A stretch of 16,721 nt of DNA from positions 1 through 16,721 of the forward strand of contig CALVVW010000037.1 in NCBI GenBank assembly GCA_944364005.1, given 5' to 3'. The position numbers were made by a program, and so were the translations under genes. Origin of the DNA: an uncultured Bacilli bacterium (GTDB lineage: Bacteria > Bacillota_I > Bacilli_A > RF39 > UBA660). Under the pieces are notes generated by a model that was given only the letters and a program-made list of their open reading frames with translations, searched no databases and was not told the origin of the DNA. The first letter of the stretch is position 1; every line of letters starts with the position of its first letter. Shown here piece by piece: positions 1 through 8,233 of the stretch.

Positions 1-1
1 A

Positions 2-1675
2 TATAAAAGTCCAAAAGCAATATACAAAGCAAAATCTATACTAAAAAAGAAATGCAAAACAAACGAAGCACTAAAAATTAAAGTGCTAGAACTATATCCT
101 GACTTTTTAACCCCTAAACCTAAAACAGAAAAGAAAAAAGCAGAAAGACAGGAAAGACCACTCCTAACAAAAAATCAAGAAATTCTACTAAAAGAACTTG
201 CAAATAATCCCAATATATCAAGAAAAGAACTTGCTAAACTTACTGAATATAAAAATCAAAACAGTATAGGGTCAACATTAAACATGCTAAAAAAGAGATG
301 CGAAACAAACGAAGAGCTAAAAATAAAAGTACTAGAACTATATCCTGACTTTTTAACACCTAAGCCTAAACCAGAAAAGAAAAAGGCAGAAAAACAAGAA
401 AGACCACTACTAACTAAAAATCAAGAAACTCTACTAAAAGAACTTGCTAAAAATCCTAACATACCAAGAAAAGAACTTGCAAAACTTACTGAATATAAAA
501 ATATTAACAGTATATGGACAACATTAAACAAACTAAAAAAGAAAATCAAAACAAATGAAGAACTAAAAGCAAAAGTCCTAGAACTATATCCTGAATTTTT
601 AACACCTAAGCCTAAAACAGAAAAAAAAGAAAACCCGTTACTTGCAAAAAAACAAGAAAAACTATTAAAAGAACTTGCAAATAACCCCAATATATCAAGA
701 AAAGAACTTGCAAAACTTACTGAATATAAAAATCAAAACAGTGTATTGGCAACATTAAACATGCTAAAAAAGAAGTGTAAAACAAACGAAGAACTAAAAA
801 TAAAAGTCCTAGAACTATATCCTGAATTTTTAACACCTAAGCCTAAACCAGAAAAACCATTACTAACAGAAAAACAAGAAACTCTACTAAAAGAACTAGC
901 AAAGAATCCTAGTATACCAGGTAATGAATTAATAAAACTAACAGAATATAAAAACACAAGAAGTATACAAACAACATTAAGTATACTAAAAAAGAAATGC
1001 AAAACAAATGAAGACTTAAAAGCAAAAGTGCTAGAACTATACCCTGACTTTTTAAATCCTAAAGTAACTCAAACTCAAGCAAATGTATTAACAAACCAAG
1101 AATTACAAATATTACAAAATATATACTTAATTACTCCTCCAAAAACATCATATATTACGTATGAACAATTATCATCTGAACTTCACTATAGTAAATCCAG
1201 TATACATCATATAATAAATAAAACTCTAGAAAAAATCGAATCAACTCCAGAAATAAAAGAAGAAATACAAAAAAATTGGCCATCTTTTGAACAAGATAAA
1301 ATAATTCGTGAACATTATAAAAAAAGAAGAAGTGTTAAAATACCAAGTCAAGATTTAGAAAAAATAAAATCATTTATTAGACAATATGATATTCCCGAAA
1401 ATAATGTACAAGAAGAAAAAAGAAATAACATCTTAATAGGCATTCATAATCTAGAAAATTCAATATTTAGTTCTTACGTTTCCAAATGTACAGAAGAACA
1501 AAAAGCAATACTTGCTTTAAGATTAGGTTTTATCAACGCACCATCAACAACAGAAATAGTGGCAGAACTATTTAGTGTAGAACAACAAGAAGTAATTACT
1601 CTAACAAAAAATTGCCTACAAAGCGCAAAACCTACTCTAACAGCAAAAACATATCAAAAGAAAAAAGAGAATTAG
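2..1675 (+). CDS. Tandem helix-turn-helix repeat protein with sigma-70 region 4-like C-terminus, 5' partial
   Basis: The reading frame is open from base 2, so the start lies outside the window; the GTG at base 83 is inside a repeat and is not the start. Visible are 557 residues: the end of one repeat, four full repeats of about 74-82 residues, and a diverged one (bases 1088-1288). Each repeat carries a conserved LLKELAKNP...KELAKLTEYK segment, then a second helical stretch, then VLELYPDFLTPKPK and a Lys/Glu/Pro linker. The spacing looks like a helix-turn-helix unit. Near the C-terminus (bases 1487-1618) EEQKAILALRLG followed by TEIVAELFSV resembles sigma-70 region 4. No signal peptide or membrane segment is visible. 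I do not know a named family; a multivalent DNA-binding protein is an inference. It converges on rbfA and shares a terminator with it. Confidence 0.75.
   Translation, partial: YKSPKAIYKAKSILKKKCKTNEALKIKVLELYPDFLTPKPKTEKKKAERQERPLLTKNQEILLKELANNPNISRKELAKLTEYKNQNSIGSTLNMLKKRCETNEELKIKVLELYPDFLTPKPKPEKKKAEKQERPLLTKNQETLLKELAKNPNIPRKELAKLTEYKNINSIWTTLNKLKKKIKTNEELKAKVLELYPEFLTPKPKTEKKENPLLAKKQEKLLKELANNPNISRKELAKLTEYKNQNSVLATLNMLKKKCKTNEELKIKVLELYPEFLTPKPKPEKPLLTEKQETLLKELAKNPSIPGNELIKLTEYKNTRSIQTTLSILKKKCKTNEDLKAKVLELYPDFLNPKVTQTQANVLTNQELQILQNIYLITPPKTSYITYEQLSSELHYSKSSIHHIINKTLEKIESTPEIKEEIQKNWPSFEQDKIIREHYKKRRSVKIPSQDLEKIKSFIRQYDIPENNVQEEKRNNILIGIHNLENSIFSSYVSKCTEEQKAILALRLGFINAPSTTEIVAELFSVEQQEVITLTKNCLQSAKPTLTAKTYQKKKEN
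155..1063 (+). repeat. In-frame tandem repeats of 246, 231, 222 and about 210 bp
   Basis: Four consecutive coding units start at 155, 401, 632 and 854. They match closely at both DNA and protein level; differences in length sit in the linker (TEKKKAERQE, PEKKKAEKQE, TEKKE, PE). Another partial unit occupies bases 2-154 and a degenerate one 1088-1288. The high DNA similarity suggests recent duplication or ongoing recombination between units, so copy number may differ between strains. Confidence 0.85.
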
Positions 1676-1698
1676 GAATGAACTCCTAACTCTCTTTT
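1663..1698. terminator. Bidirectional intrinsic terminator
   Basis: A 15-bp stem with one A.C mismatch (1663-1677 with 1684-1698) surrounds the loop ATGAAC. There are T-rich tails on both strands. It lies between two convergent genes and overlaps both stop codons. Confidence 0.8.
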
Positions 1699-2042
1699 AC
1701 TTCATCTTCATGAATCTTATCAATAATTTTCTCAATATGTTGGCCATACTCAATAGAAGTATCGTAGATAAATTTTAATTCTGGAGTATGTCTAATATCA
1801 ATACGTTCAGCAAGCTTACTACGTATAAAAGCACTAGCACCATCCAAAGCTTCTAAAACAGAAGCTCTTTTTGTATCATCAAGTATTGTAAAATATACCT
1901 TACAATAACTATAATCACTACTTGTATCACAATCCGTAATTGTTACAAATTTCAAATCTTCATCTCTAACTTCTTCCATTAAAATAATACTAATTTCTTG
2001 TTGTATCAAATGATTAAGTCTTTCTATTTTAATATTTGCCAT
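1686..2042 (-). CDS. rbfA: Ribosome-binding factor A
   Basis: RbfA is a single KH-fold protein that binds the immature 30S subunit and is needed for late maturation of the 16S rRNA 5' region. The 118-residue product has the usual length. It shows the family's opening (IERLNHLIQQEISIIL), the DLKFVTITDCDTSSDYSYCKVYF strand region (residues about 29-51) and the RHTPELKFIYDTSIE ending. The start is supported by AGGAGG a few bases upstream. It is the last gene of the rimP operon, 53 bases after infB. The truB gene that often follows rbfA in Bacilli is absent; the next gene is convergent. Confidence 0.95.
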   Translation of the reverse strand: MANIKIERLNHLIQQEISIILMEEVRDEDLKFVTITDCDTSSDYSYCKVYFTILDDTKRASVLEALDGASAFIRSKLAERIDIRHTPELKFIYDTSIEYGQHIEKIIDKIHEDEVKES

Positions 2043-2095
2043 AATAGTTTCCTCCTATCTGGTAACATCCATATTTTATTAAAATAAACTAAATA

Positions 2096-4231
2096 TTATC
2101 TTTTAACTTCTACTAAATCGTAAATTTCAATAATGTCTCCTTCTTTATAATCTTGACAATTTTCTAAGGTAATACCACAATCCATTCCTTTAGTAACTTC
2201 TTTTACTTGATCCTTTTCATGTTGTAATGTATTAACTGCACCATTATAAATAACAACATCATCACGAATAATACGAGCTTTTTCATTATTTCTAACAACA
2301 CCAGTAACAACATGACATCCAGCAATAAGTCCTACTTTTGAGAACTTAAAAATTTGACGAACCTCGAGCTTACCAGTTACTTTTTCTTCATACTCTGGAT
2401 CAAGCATACCTTTCATAGCATCTTCCATATCTTCTACTACTTTATAAATAATATCATAAGTTCTAATTTCTACACCATATTGTTTAGCATCATCAACAGC
2501 TTGACTATTAGCACGAACATTAAAACCAATAATAATAGCATCACTAGCTCTAGCTAATACAATATCACTTTCAGTAATACCACCAACAGCACCACGAATA
2601 ATATTAATTTTAACACCTGCAACATCAATTTTCTCTAAAGCACCACGAACAGCTTCCAAACTACCATTAACATCAGCTTTTAATACAACGTTAATTTCCT
2701 TAACACCTTCTTGAATACGACCAAATAAATCTTCTAAAGACATACCACTAAAGTTGGTATCAGCATCTCTTGCTCTTAAACTTCTCTCATCAGCAATATG
2801 CTTAGCTTGTTTTTCAGATTCAAAAGCCATAAATTTATCTCCCGCATTAGGAACATCACTAAGACCAGTTACTTCTACTGGTGTAGATGGAGTTGCTTCT
2901 ACAATATTTTGACCTAAATCATTCTTTAAAGTACGAACCTTACCATAAATAGTACCAGCAACAATAGGATCTCCTAAACGTAAAGTACCATTTTGAATAA
3001 GTAAAGTAGCAACAGAACCAACTTTATTATTCTTTTTAGACTCAATAACAACACCAGTTGCATAACGAGATGGATTAGCTTTATATTCTTGCATTTCAGC
3101 AACTAATAAAATATTTTCTAATAATTCATTAACACCTTCACCAGTAACAGCAGAAATCTTATTAACAATAACATCTCCACCCCATTCTTCTGGCGTAAGA
3201 CCATTCTCAACTAAACCAGTCATAACACGTTCAACATTAGCTTCAGGTTTATCGATCTTATTAATCGCAACGATAATTGGTACACCAGCAGCTTTAGCAT
3301 GATCAATTGCTTCTTTTGTCTGTGGCATAACACCATCATCTGCAGCTACAATAATAATAACAATATCTGTAATAGAAGCACCACGTGCTCTCATCTCAGT
3401 AAAAGCAGCATGTCCTGGAGTATCAATAAATGTAATTTTTTTACCATTACAAGTAACAGAATAAGCACCAATTGCCTGTGTAATTCCTCCTGCTTCTCCA
3501 ACTGCTACATTACTCTTACGAATAGTATCAAGTAACGTCGTTTTACCATGATCAACATGACCCATGATAGTTACAACAGGTGGACGCTCTACTAAATCTT
3601 CTTCCCTATCTTCAATCTCAAAATTTTCAAAATTAGAAATATCAGCAGTTTCTTCTTTCTTTAATGTCTTATTATAATCAGCAACCAATACTTCCGCAGT
3701 CTCAAAATCAATAGACTGATTAACATTAGCCATAACTCCTAATCCCATAAGTTTCTTAACTAATTCCACCGCTGCAACATTAAGCATAGTAGCAAGCTCT
3801 GATACAGTCATACCATCTTTATATAAGATAACATTATCATCTTGTACAGCTTCATTCTTTTGTAATTTTTCACGATGTTTATATAGCTTCTTTCTCTCTT
3901 TAAAAAACTCTGACTTCTTATTATCATTTTTCTTCTGAGACTTAGGTTTTACTTTTTCAAAAGAAGTAGAATTATCTAAATCAATCTTAGTATTCATTGC
4001 CAATTCTTCAGCTTTATCATAAACTTCTTCCTCATAAAGTCTAGACTCTAAATCCTCAATATCACCTTCAACATAATCTTCTTGATCTTGAATTTCATTA
4101 TCAAGTAAAATAATATCAGTCTCATCTAAAACAGTACTTTCATCTTTATAATTAATTCCAATTTTATCACATAAAGCTTTAATCTCTTCTACTGTTTTTC
4201 CTACATCTAAAGCATAATCTTCAATATTCAT
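2096..4231 (-). CDS. infB: Translation initiation factor IF-2
   Basis: IF-2 is the GTPase that brings initiator tRNA to the 30S subunit and promotes subunit joining. G-domain motifs are intact: GHVDHGKT (bases 3561-3538), DTPGH (from 3424) and NKID (from 3262). The N-terminal part is short, with a lysine/glutamate-rich linker and one clear IF2_N motif ([20 protein letters not shown]); the C-terminal domains follow to the end. An upstream in-frame ATG at 4249 would give 717 residues, but it overlaps the GGAGGTG Shine-Dalgarno sequence. ATG 4231 (711 residues, beginning [11 protein letters not shown]) has this site at proper spacing and is preferred. The gene follows ylxR directly; ylxQ, which lies between them in Bacillus, is missing. 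Confidence 0.95.
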   Translation of the reverse strand: MNIEDYALDVGKTVEEIKALCDKIGINYKDESTVLDETDIILLDNEIQDQEDYVEGDIEDLESRLYEEEVYDKAEELAMNTKIDLDNSTSFEKVKPKSQKKNDNKKSEFFKERKKLYKHREKLQKNEAVQDDNVILYKDGMTVSELATMLNVAAVELVKKLMGLGVMANVNQSIDFETAEVLVADYNKTLKKEETADISNFENFEIEDREEDLVERPPVVTIMGHVDHGKTTLLDTIRKSNVAVGEAGGITQAIGAYSVTCNGKKITFIDTPGHAAFTEMRARGASITDIVIIIVAADDGVMPQTKEAIDHAKAAGVPIIVAINKIDKPEANVERVMTGLVENGLTPEEWGGDVIVNKISAVTGEGVNELLENILLVAEMQEYKANPSRYATGVVIESKKNNKVGSVATLLIQNGTLRLGDPIVAGTIYGKVRTLKNDLGQNIVEATPSTPVEVTGLSDVPNAGDKFMAFESEKQAKHIADERSLRARDADTNFSGMSLEDLFGRIQEGVKEINVVLKADVNGSLEAVRGALEKIDVAGVKINIIRGAVGGITESDIVLARASDAIIIGFNVRANSQAVDDAKQYGVEIRTYDIIYKVVEDMEDAMKGMLDPEYEEKVTGKLEVRQIFKFSKVGLIAGCHVVTGVVRNNEKARIIRDDVVIYNGAVNTLQHEKDQVKEVTKGMDCGITLENCQDYKEGDIIEIYDLVEVKR

Positions 4232-4250
4232 GATTACCTTCACCTCCATT

Positions 4251-4514
4251 TTATTTTTCTAATACATTTTTTATTTCCTCATATACACTATCATCTATAC
4301 TACATTCTAAGTGTCTTTCTAAAACTTTTTTCTTCCTGGCTTGTTCTAATACTTGAACATCTCTTTTAATATATGCACCTCGACCATTCATCTTTCCACT
4401 TTCATCAATCATAACATTGCCTTCTGGTGTACGAACAATACGAAGTAATTCTTGTTTTGGTAATTTTTCTTTTGTAACAACGCAAGTTCTTAAAGGTATT
4501 TTCCTAACTTTCAT
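4251..4514 (-). CDS. ylxR: YlxR/RnpM family RNA-binding protein (DUF448)
   Basis: An 87-residue basic protein with the DUF448 signature: RKIPLRTCVVTKEKLPKQEL at the start and the GRGAYIKRD motif at about residues 44-52. In Bacillus subtilis the homologue binds RNA and modulates RNase P, hence the newer name RnpM. It lies between nusA (19-base gap) and infB, its standard place. AAGGAGG directly upstream supports the start. The length is normal for the family. The assignment rests on both motif and gene order. Confidence 0.92.
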   Translation of the reverse strand: MKVRKIPLRTCVVTKEKLPKQELLRIVRTPEGNVMIDESGKMNGRGAYIKRDVQVLEQARKKKVLERHLECSIDDSVYEEIKNVLEK

Positions 4515-4533
4515 AAAACCTCCTTAAAAACAA

Positions 4534-5703
4534 TTATCTAAAGTTAATGCCAGCTTCTCTAGCTTGTTCTGTAGTCTTAATATCAATCTTATAATGCGTA
4601 AGTTTACTAGCAAGACGAGCATTTTGTCCTTTCTTACCAATCGCTAAAGAGAAATTATCTCCATCAGCAATAACCATAGCTTCTTGTTTTTTAGGATCAG
4701 TAATACATACTGTTAAATCTTTTGCAGGACTTAAAGCATTTTCAATAAAGATAGCTGGATCCTTATCATATTTAACAACATCTAACTTTTCTCCATGTAA
4801 CTCTTCAATAATACGAGCAATTCTACTACCCTTCTCACCAATACATGCACCAATTGGATCAATATTAGAATACTCTGAATAAACAGCAACTTTACTTCTA
4901 TTTCCAGGATCTCTTGCTACACTATATAACATAATAGTTCCATCAGCAAGTTCAGGAATCTCAAGTTCAAAAAGTCTCTTAACAAATCCATAATGACTAC
5001 GACTTAATAAAATAAGTAAGTTTTTACCATTATTATCTACTTTAGTAACATATACTTTAATTTGAGAACCCATTTCGATTTTCTCACCAGGAATAATATC
5101 TTTCTTAGGCAAAATACCATTAGTACGGCCCAAATCAATAAAATAGTTATCCGTATCCTCTAATGCTACAGTACCAATTAAAAGTTCATCTTGTTTATCT
5201 CCGAACTCTTCCATAATACTATTTCTCTCAGCTTCACGAATCTTTTGAATAACAACTTGTTTAGCAGTAGATGCTGCAACACGTCCAAAATCTTTTGGAG
5301 TAACTTCTTTATCAATAGTATCTCCAACTTCTAAAGTTTTATCGATTTTTTTAGCATCACTTACTTTAATTTCAGTCTCAGGATTAAAGTAACTTACAGG
5401 AGCCTCTTCTTCCTCCTCACCTTCTACTTCCTCTTCATCATCTTCATCAGTATAATGTTCAAATAAATAATCTTCATATTCTTCTTTTGTCATTTTATCA
5501 TCAGGCACAACTGTTAAATAAGAATAAACTTTAATTTCTCCAGTAGCACGATCAAACAACACTTTTACATTAGTCTTAGAATTAAAATTTTTCTTATACG
5601 CAGAAGTAAGCGCTAATTCCATAGCATCATATACTACTTCTGGATCAATATTTTTTTCTTTAACAATATTATTTAATGCTTTTAAAAACTCTTTACCATT
5701 CAT
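4534..5703 (-). CDS. nusA: Transcription termination/antitermination factor NusA
   Basis: NusA binds RNA polymerase and nascent RNA and affects pausing, termination and antitermination. The 389-residue product has the N-terminal polymerase-binding domain, an S1 domain (from about residue 155), KH1 (IGEKGSRIARI) and KH2 (IGKKGQNARLA). It ends soon after KH2, as is usual in Firmicutes, without the C-terminal acidic repeats of E. coli. Compared with Bacillus NusA (about 371 residues) it carries an extra acidic stretch (DEDDEEEVEGEEEEE, bases about 5405-5449) inside the N-terminal domain. The start ATG lies one base after the rimP stop, with GGGAGAAG inside rimP as ribosome binding site, so translational coupling is likely. 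Confidence 0.96.
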   Translation of the reverse strand: MNGKEFLKALNNIVKEKNIDPEVVYDAMELALTSAYKKNFNSKTNVKVLFDRATGEIKVYSYLTVVPDDKMTKEEYEDYLFEHYTDEDDEEEVEGEEEEEAPVSYFNPETEIKVSDAKKIDKTLEVGDTIDKEVTPKDFGRVAASTAKQVVIQKIREAERNSIMEEFGDKQDELLIGTVALEDTDNYFIDLGRTNGILPKKDIIPGEKIEMGSQIKVYVTKVDNNGKNLLILLSRSHYGFVKRLFELEIPELADGTIMLYSVARDPGNRSKVAVYSEYSNIDPIGACIGEKGSRIARIIEELHGEKLDVVKYDKDPAIFIENALSPAKDLTVCITDPKKQEAMVIADGDNFSLAIGKKGQNARLASKLTHYKIDIKTTEQAREAGINFR

Positions 5704-5704
5704 A

Positions 5705-5959
5705 TTAATCTTCTCCCTTCTCTTTAGAATAAATATCTACTTCATAAATATCATCATCTAATACATTATTTTTATCTATTATTTGGTTAATAACTCTAGA
5801 AGCCTCCGTAATTAGATTTAAATCAATAATACCAACATCACTATCTAAGACAATATTTAATATCTTTTTTCCTTCCTCCATAGATACAAAAACATCATCA
5901 ATATAGACTTGAAACTCGCCTAAATGATCACTCACCAAATCAATTATTTTCTCTTTCAT
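5705..5959 (-). CDS. rimP: Ribosome maturation factor RimP, N-terminal domain only
   Basis: RimP helps assemble the 30S subunit and is normally about 150 residues in two domains. This product has 84 residues. It follows the N-terminal alpha/beta domain (ILNIVLDSD, then ITEASRVINQIIDKNN and YEVDIYSKE) and stops where the C-terminal SH3-like domain would begin; nusA starts one base after the stop. Position as first gene before nusA supports the identity despite low sequence similarity. AGGAGGTGAAG before the ATG is a strong ribosome binding site. Either the second domain was lost in this lineage or another protein supplies its role. No C-terminal remnant is seen downstream, so a recent frameshift is unlikely. 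Confidence 0.8.
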   Translation of the reverse strand: MKEKIIDLVSDHLGEFQVYIDDVFVSMEEGKKILNIVLDSDVGIIDLNLITEASRVINQIIDKNNVLDDDIYEVDIYSKEKGED

Positions 5960-5965
5960 ACTTCA

Positions 5966-6011
5966 CCTCCTAGAAATAATAAGGAGCGGGACAAATTTCT
6001 TCCCACTCCTT
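5966..6011 (-). promoter_or_regulatory. rimP-operon leader hairpin with possible Shine-Dalgarno masking
   Basis: In the leader of the - strand transcript an 11-bp stem with one wobble pair (6011-6001 with 5991-5981) encloses a 9-base loop. No T-run follows, so it is not a plain terminator. Its 3' arm contains CTCCT, which can also pair with AGGAG of the rimP ribosome binding site across a 10-base loop. The two pairings exclude each other. Regulation of rimP translation by this switch is an inference. Confidence 0.4.
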
Positions 6012-6020
6012 TCTGTACAT

Positions 6021-6048
6021 AGTATAACATACTTTTTGTAAAATACAA
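6021..6048 (-). promoter_or_regulatory. Promoter of the rimP-nusA-infB operon
   Basis: On the - strand TTGTAT (6048-6043), a 16-base spacer and TATACT (6026-6021) preceded by TGT form an extended -10 promoter about 60 bases upstream of rimP. The -35 match is weak. Confidence 0.55.
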
Positions 6049-6124
6049 ACAAATATCTTTAATTTTAGTAACTTTTATGCTATTCTTGAAGAAGAAAAGG
6101 AAAGATAAGAAAGGAAGCATTATA

Positions 6125-6820
6125 ATGAATAAAACAAAAAAAAAGGAATTAATAAATGTGAAAGGAATTATTATTGGCATTGTTTTATTTCTTCTATTTT
6201 ACTATAGTTCCTACTTACAATTAATTCCAATAATATTATTTAACATAAAAGAAATTACTGGATCAACGCAAGTACTGCTATCTTTATTTTCAAACATAAT
6301 CCTATTAATTATTCTAGCAATCATATTTAGAAAAGAATTAATCCATGAATGGAAAATATTTAAAGATAAATTTTTAACAAACTTTGATACTGGAATAAAA
6401 TATTGGATTATTGGATTAATTGTCATGATGATATCAAACACTATTCTTACATTTGTTTTAAAAATGGGACAAGCAGCAAATGAACAAGCTGTTCAAAAAC
6501 TAATATCCTCTCTACCCTGGGTAATGGTAATAAATGCTGGAATCATTGCTCCATGTATAGAAGAAATTGTGTTTAGAAAATGTTATAAAAATGCATTTCC
6601 AAATAAATGGCTATTTATTATTTTATCTAGTTTAGTATTTGGATCAATGCATGTAATAACCAGTATGACATCACCTATGGATTTATTATTTATTATACCG
6701 TATGGTAGCTTAGGGGCATCATTTGCTATGATGTATCAAAAAACGAACACCATATATACTTCCATATTAATGCACATGCTTCATAATACAATATTAATAA
6801 TATTATCAATCATTGCATAA
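6125..6820 (+). CDS. CPBP family intramembrane glutamic endopeptidase homologue
   Basis: A 231-residue polytopic membrane protein with the three CPBP (Abi/CAAX-protease-like) motifs: EEIVFR, FGSMH and HMLHN, in the expected order in the C-terminal half. The glutamates and histidines needed for activity are present. Family members cleave prenylated or other membrane proteins, or serve in bacteriocin self-immunity; the substrate here is unknown. Several hydrophobic segments precede the motifs. An in-frame ATG at 6077 would add 16 residues, but it lies too close to the likely promoter. ATG 6125 follows AAGGAAGC at suitable distance and is preferred. It is divergent from rimP and monocistronic. 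Confidence 0.88.
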   Translation: MNKTKKKELINVKGIIIGIVLFLLFYYSSYLQLIPIILFNIKEITGSTQVLLSLFSNIILLIILAIIFRKELIHEWKIFKDKFLTNFDTGIKYWIIGLIVMMISNTILTFVLKMGQAANEQAVQKLISSLPWVMVINAGIIAPCIEEIVFRKCYKNAFPNKWLFIILSSLVFGSMHVITSMTSPMDLLFIIPYGSLGASFAMMYQKTNTIYTSILMHMLHNTILIILSIIA

Positions 6821-6845
6821 AAAAATCGCTAGTAAGCGATTTTTT
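6821..6845. terminator. Bidirectional intrinsic terminator
   Basis: Stem ATCGCT/AGCGAT with loop AGTA is flanked by A5-6 and T6. It ends both the CPBP gene and the convergent membrane protein gene, whose stop codon overlaps the T-run. Confidence 0.85.
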
Positions 6846-7482
6846 AAATTTCTAAACCTTTTTTTATATTAACATCAAAAAACGTTAGTAATAAACAAAT
6901 AATACCTTGAAAAATAAGCGTTGAAAAATATGATACCCAGTAATTATCAAATACTAATAAATTCATATATAATAATGTATAGAATAAATAATAAACAACA
7001 AAAGCAAACATATAAGTTAAAAATATTAAAATAAATGAACCAGTAGTATTTACTAATAAAAATTGATAAATAGTTAAGTTAACGAACTGACTAATTACAT
7101 ATCCGCAAAACTCACCAATAATATCATAAAAATTGAAACTTCTTCCTATAACAAAACTCATAACAAGTGCAAACAATACTAATAACACTCCAGATATGGC
7201 AATACCAATTACTGATTTTGCATAACCATATTTTTTAGTAATATAGTTAGTCACAAAGTATACTACCGGTAATATAAAAATAGAGTATGTCAAAGTCACA
7301 TTATCAAATGAAAATGTATAATCCTTTAAAGAATGTGCAAGTATTACTATGGTAGATAATAATAAAACATATACCCACCATCCTTCTTGTTCAACTTCAA
7401 GGACCTCCTTTTGTTCTTTAGTATATTTTTTTAGGACACTTCTTCCTCTTCTCTTAACTTTTCTTATATTTTCATCCGTCAT
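6844..7482 (-). CDS. VUT-like membrane protein, possible queuosine-precursor transporter
   Basis: A 212-residue membrane protein with about six hydrophobic segments after a basic cytoplasmic N-terminus of about 33 residues (KVKRRGRSVLKKYTKEQK). The stretch FILPVVYFVTNYITKKYGYA matches the pattern 'P-x4-TD-x3-x-YG' of the VUT/YhhQ family, and IIGEFCGYVISQFVNLTIYQ matches its later helix. YhhQ/QueT-type proteins import queuosine precursors; a substrate cannot be assigned here, and no queuosine gene is nearby. AAGGG stands before the ATG. It is a single-gene unit that converges on the CPBP gene. The family call rests on remembered patterns only. Confidence 0.55.
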   Translation of the reverse strand: MTDENIRKVKRRGRSVLKKYTKEQKEVLEVEQEGWWVYVLLLSTIVILAHSLKDYTFSFDNVTLTYSIFILPVVYFVTNYITKKYGYAKSVIGIAISGVLLVLFALVMSFVIGRSFNFYDIIGEFCGYVISQFVNLTIYQFLLVNTTGSFILIFLTYMFAFVVYYLFYTLLYMNLLVFDNYWVSYFSTLIFQGIICLLLTFFDVNIKKGLEI

Positions 7483-7572
7483 ACTATCCTACCCTTCCTA
7501 TTATGAAATCATTGTACCATAATTTTAAAAAGATGAGAAGTAGTTAATTAAATTTTTAACAAAAGAAAAATA

Positions 7573-7581
7573 TGATATACT
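7573..7581 (+). promoter_or_regulatory. Extended -10 promoter of yqeK
   Basis: TGATATACT lies 26 bases upstream of the yqeK start codon. No good -35 is seen; the TG dinucleotide may compensate. Confidence 0.5.
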
Positions 7582-7606
7582 TACATTAAGAAATGGAAGG
7601 TAAAAT

Positions 7607-8161
7607 ATGGATATAGAAAAAATAAAAGAAGAGCTAAAAAAATCACTCTCACCAAAAAGATATAATCATAGTATATTAGTCGCCGAAGAAGCAAAAAAAT
7701 TAGCAAAACATTATCATATAAATGAAGAAAAGGTATACCTAACGGGCTTAATTCATGATATAGCAAAAGAATTAACAGAAGATGAAAATATTTATTGGAT
7801 AAAAAAAGGGAAATTATCGAAAAACTTAGAAAATAAAGAAAATTTAAATATTAAACATGCCGATATAGGAGCCGTAATAGCAAAAGAAAAATATAATTTA
7901 GATGACAATATTTGTAATGCTATAAAATACCATACAATAGGAAATAAAAATATGAATTTACTAGCAAAAATTATTTACATAGCTGATAAAATCGGTAGAG
8001 AAAAAATACCAGAAGCATTAATACCAGTAAAAAAACTAGCCTATCAAAATATAGATAAAGCTCTACTCTATTGTCTAGAAAAGCAAAAAATAAGACTAAA
8101 AGAAAAAGGTATCAAAATGCATGATGATACAAAAGAATTATTAAAAGAATTACAAAAATAG
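7607..8161 (+). CDS. yqeK: HD-domain Ap4A hydrolase, YqeK family
   Basis: A 184-residue protein with an HD-domain metal-binding pattern: histidine in KRYNHSILVAEEA (about residue 21), the doublet LIHDIAKEL (about residues 47-55), the histidine in NIKHADIGAVIA, and the later aspartate in IADKIGRE. YqeK proteins split diadenosine tetraphosphate symmetrically into two ADP; length and motif order match. In many Firmicutes yqeK follows nadD and precedes rsfS; here neither is adjacent. GGAAGG stands just before the ATG. A weak point is that specificity is inferred from the family alone. Confidence 0.85.
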   Translation: MDIEKIKEELKKSLSPKRYNHSILVAEEAKKLAKHYHINEEKVYLTGLIHDIAKELTEDENIYWIKKGKLSKNLENKENLNIKHADIGAVIAKEKYNLDDNICNAIKYHTIGNKNMNLLAKIIYIADKIGREKIPEALIPVKKLAYQNIDKALLYCLEKQKIRLKEKGIKMHDDTKELLKELQK

Positions 8162-8184
8162 ACTAGCGACCTTTTCTTTTAAAC

Positions 8185-8193
8185 TGATATAAT
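8185..8193 (+). promoter_or_regulatory. Extended -10 promoter upstream of the zincin-like gene
   Basis: TGATATAAT (8185-8193) lies 40 bases before the ATG at 8234, in the gap after yqeK. A second TATAAT follows at 8195-8200. Confidence 0.45.
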
Positions 8194-8233
8194 CTATAAT
8201 ACTTCATAAACAGCGAAAAGAGGTAAATAATCA

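Noticed and set aside
83..85. GTG as start of the repeat protein
   Set aside because: The frame is open upstream to base 2 and the upstream residues continue the repeat pattern, so the gene begins before the window.
155..1063. Regular repeats that might be a CRISPR array
   Set aside because: Period is 210-246 bp, units are fully coding in one frame, and there are no short repeats with unique spacers.
6077..6079. ATG start 16 codons upstream for the CPBP protein
   Set aside because: No ribosome binding site and probable overlap with the promoter; the ATG at 6125 has AAGGAAGC before it.
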